Assembly: GCF_026340675.1 (NCBI RefSeq)
Contig: NZ_JAPEOX010000002.1
Coordinates: 496,001-560,000, forward strand
Direction of reading: 5' to 3'
Origin: Streptomyces sp. NBC_01264
GTDB taxonomy: Bacteria; Actinomycetota; Actinomycetes; Streptomycetales; Streptomycetaceae
DNA: 64,000 nt
Shown here: piece by piece, positions 61,978-64,000 of the stretch
Numbering within the stretch: the stretch's first letter is position 1
Layout of the letters: every line of letters begins with the position of its first letter
Notes under the pieces: generated by a model
What the model saw: only the letters and a program-made list of their open reading frames with translations
Databases searched by the model: none
What the model was told of the DNA's origin: nothing
Translations under genes and position numbers: made by a program

Positions 61978-62664
61978 GTGGAGTGGCGGCGGCTGGCCGC
62001 GGAGGTGGCCATGGTCGACGAACGGGCACGGATCGCTCGTGAGCTGCACGACGTGGTCACCCATCACGTGACGGCCATGGTGGTGCAGGCCGACGCGGCA
62101 CAGTTCCTGCTCACGTCCGCGCCGGAGAAGGCCGGCGAAGGGCTGGCGGCCGTCAGCGACACCGGCCGCCTGGCGCTGACCGACCTGCGGCACCTGCTCG
62201 GCGTACTGGAGGCGACGGGCGAGGGCGCCTCCCGCGACCTCGCCGGTGCCGGGCGGGCGCCCGCTCCGGGCCGGTTGGGAGATCTGGTCGAGCAGGCCCG
62301 CAGATCCGGTCAGCCGGTCGAGTTCATCGAGCGGGGTGAGCCGGGACCCCGGGGTGGGGACGTGGAGCTGGCCGCGTACCGGGTGGTACAGGAGGCGCTC
62401 ACCAACGCGATGAAGTACGCGTCGGGGAAGCCGACGCGGGTCCGGGTCCGGCAGGAGGACGACCGCAAGGAGATCGTGGTGACCACCGATGGCCCCACCG
62501 CGGCCCCACTCGCCCGGAAGTCCGGACGCGAACCGGGCGGTCGGGGGCTGGCCGGGTTGCGGACGCGTCTGCGGATGCTCAATGGTCAGCTGGAGGCCGG
62601 CCCTCGGCCCGAGGGCGGCTTCGAGGTCCGTGCCACCATCCCGTCCGATCCCCTTCAGGAGTGA
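61978..62664 (+). pseudogene. NarL-type sensor histidine kinase, N-terminally deleted
   Basis: The kinase core is intact: phosphoacceptor His in ARIARELHDVVTHHVTAMVV (HisKA_3), N box in EALTNAMKYASGKPTRVRV, and G box GRGLAGLRTRLRMLNGQLEA. The membrane and sensor part that should precede it is gone; a weak GTG at 61978 could still express a 228-residue soluble piece. Its stop is 4 bp before the response regulator start. The same deletion also truncated the dehydrogenase on the opposite strand. Confidence 0.7.
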
Positions 62665-62668
62665 TGCC

Positions 62669-63207
62669 GTGAGCGACGCACCACCGCCGATTCGCGTTCT
62701 GGTCTGCGACGACCAGGCACTGGTACGGACCGGCTACGTCACCATCTTCTCCGCGCAGCCCGACATGGAGGTCGTCGGGGAGGCCGAGAACGGGCACCAG
62801 GCGGTTCGGGCGGCGAGACTGCTGAGCCCCGACGTGGTTGTGATGGACCCGCGGAGCTGGTGAACGGCATCCGGACGGTGGCCCGCGGCGAGGCCCTGCT
62901 GGCGCCCACCGTCACGCGCCAACTCATCGGCCACTACGCCGAACACCTGCGGCCGAACGACACGTCCGCGCCGGCCAGACAAGAGGTGGAGCGCGCCCTG
63001 GCGCCCCGCGAGCTGGAGGTTCTGCGCCTGCTCGCCGAAGGGATGTCGAACGCCGAGATCGCGGCGGAACTGTTCATCACCTCTGAGACCGTCAAGACCT
63101 ACGTATCTCGGATCCTGGCCGAACTCGCCCTCCGCGACCGCGTCCAGGCCGTCGTCCTCGCCTACCGAGTGGGGCTCGTACCCGATGGGCCAGGATCACC
63201 GCATTGA
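62669..63207 (+). pseudogene. NarL-type response regulator with internal deletion
   Basis: A GTG opens VSDAPPPIRVLVCDDQALVR and LSPDVVVMD (phosphoacceptor Asp), then PRSW and a stop at 62863. The other frame resumes ELVNGIRTVARGEALLAPTV and the LuxR helix-turn-helix APRELEVLRLLAEGMSNAEI, AAELFITSETVKTYVSRILA. About 50 codons after VVVMD (the rest of the receiver domain) are missing and the frame is broken, so the regulator is non-functional. Confidence 0.75.
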
Positions 63208-64000
63208 GATTCCCTCCGTGGCGAGCGAAGGGTCGATGAGGATCTTCGCGTGGACCTCGGGGTCGGCGAGGGCGTCGAAAGCGGATCCGACGCCCGCGAA
63301 CCCGACCCGTCCGGTGAGGAGGGGAGAGGCGTCCAGGGTGCCGTCGGCCAAGGCGTGAAGGGTGTCACGGAACTCCAGGGGCGTGTATCCGACGGCGAAG
63401 CGCAGGTCGAGCTCCTTGTTCACCGCGAGGGAGGGGCGCAGGGTGTCGGGGCCCATGCACACGCCTACGACGACGACACGGGAGTACAGGGGTGCGGAGG
63501 CCAGGATGCCGTCCAGCATGCCGGGTACGCCGACGCATTCGAACACCACGGGACGCTTCGGCCGGGTCGCGCCGATCGTCCGCAGGGCGCGCCAGGAGGT
63601 CCACCACGGCAGGGGGAGCCGGGCCAGGCCTTCGATGGCGTCGATGCCCGCGTTGTACGCGTCGGGCATCGTGGCCATGAAGCCGTGCCGGGCCGCGACA
63701 CCGTCCCAGGGCGATGCGACGGCGGGGTCGACGACCACATCGGCTCCGCACTTCGCCGCCAGCGCCCGGCGGCCCGCCGAGTAGTCGCTCGCCACCACGG
63801 TCGCGGTGCCGCGGGCCTTGAGCACGGAGATCACCGCGAGACCCACCGGGCCGCAGCCCAGGACGATCGCCACGTCCTTGCGCGTCACCTCGCCGCGGTT
63901 CACCGCGTGCCAGGCCACGGCCATCGGTTCGGTGAGCGCCGCGAGATCCGCGGGCAGGCCGTTCGGGACGGGCAGGGTCAGGGCTTCCTGGACGACGACG
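63196..64000 (-). CDS. Zinc-dependent alcohol dehydrogenase (N-terminus off the window)
   Basis: About 268 C-terminal residues are visible, continuing past the right edge. They include EPMAVAWHAVNRGEV, the Rossmann motif VLGCGPVGLAVISVLKA, and VVFECVGVPGMLDGILASAP. The pattern is of medium-chain dehydrogenases. The metal-binding N-terminal domain lies outside, so zinc ligands cannot be checked. It overlaps the broken response regulator by 12 bp. Confidence 0.82.
   Translation of the reverse strand, partial: VVVQEALTLPVPNGLPADLAALTEPMAVAWHAVNRGEVTRKDVAIVLGCGPVGLAVISVLKARGTATVVASDYSAGRRALAAKCGADVVVDPAVASPWDGVAARHGFMATMPDAYNAGIDAIEGLARLPLPWWTSWRALRTIGATRPKRPVVFECVGVPGMLDGILASAPLYSRVVVVGVCMGPDTLRPSLAVNKELDLRFAVGYTPLEFRDTLHALADGTLDASPLLTGRVGFAGVGSAFDALADPEVHAKILIDPSLATEGISMR

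Noticed and set aside
1..64000. CRISPR arrays and large tandem repeats.
   Set aside because: No regularly spaced direct repeats were seen apart from the 15-bp coding repeat at 26386-26487.

Overview
The window is high-GC actinobacterial DNA, almost certainly Streptomyces. Pointers are the roughly 70% GC with strongly GC-biased third codon positions, GTG starts, ATGA/GTGA start-stop overlaps, a chitinase with a DasR/chitin-type control region, and families typical of the genus (SWIM zinc-finger protein, DUF6247, DUF3515, DUF4232, GPP34, MpaB-type oxygenase, orphan terpene synthase, many TetR regulators). No rRNA, tRNA or CRISPR array was seen. The mixture of accessory enzymes, decayed genes and insertion-sequence relics suggests an accessory part of the chromosome.

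Layout. 1-9.6 kb: SWIM/DUF6493-like pair, secreted membrane-anchored protein, FAD hydroxylase, Tat-exported amidohydrolase, GH18 chitinase with recognisable promoter and operator, and a stand-alone MurE-like ligase. 9.6-23.2 kb: deoxynucleoside kinase, amidase, DUF2264 protein, TetR plus aldo/keto reductase, a toxin-antitoxin-like DUF6247 pair, a coupled thioredoxin-like/TetR/hypothetical operon, an N-terminally truncated sirtuin, an EF-hand protein, and an MpaB-type oxygenase divergent from a TetR regulator with two tandem operators. 23.2-29.6 kb: a graveyard of IS630, IS701, IS30 and another transposase family. It surrounds a low-GC two-gene cassette (25.4-27.5 kb) whose second protein ends in a cytidine-deaminase-like zinc site (CxE plus PCxxC). 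29.6-52.4 kb: damaged DHA2 exporter, GH13 alpha-glucosidase, GlxA-type regulator, NAD-fold dehydrogenase-like protein, MarR/isochorismatase, GPP34 protein, terpene synthase, von Willebrand factor A protein, PD-(D/E)XK nuclease-like protein, methyltransferase, multicopper oxidase, M1 peptidase, acyltransferase, Ser/Thr kinase and lipoproteins.

52.7-61.4 kb is the most striking part. Six tightly packed minus-strand genes, divergent from a DeoR regulator, encode a polyol-type permease, two FGGY sugar kinases, a histidine phosphatase, a D-2-hydroxyacid dehydrogenase and a form II RuBisCO large subunit (cbbM type). Every catalytic RuBisCO residue falls at the same number as in the Rhodospirillum rubrum enzyme once a frameshift in a run of seven G/C is corrected. 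No phosphoribulokinase or other Calvin-cycle gene is present, so the context points to a heterotrophic sugar or polyol pathway using RuBisCO, not to autotrophy. This route is inferred, not proven. The right end (61.4-63.2 kb) holds deletion remnants of an alcohol dehydrogenase and a two-component system, then a dehydrogenase running off the window.

Several otherwise well-conserved genes carry single-base frameshifts, some of them in G/C runs. Part of the apparent pseudogenisation may therefore be sequencing error. Large deletions (response regulator, histidine kinase, sirtuin N-terminus, RNA ligase N-terminus, one FGGY kinase) cannot be explained that way.
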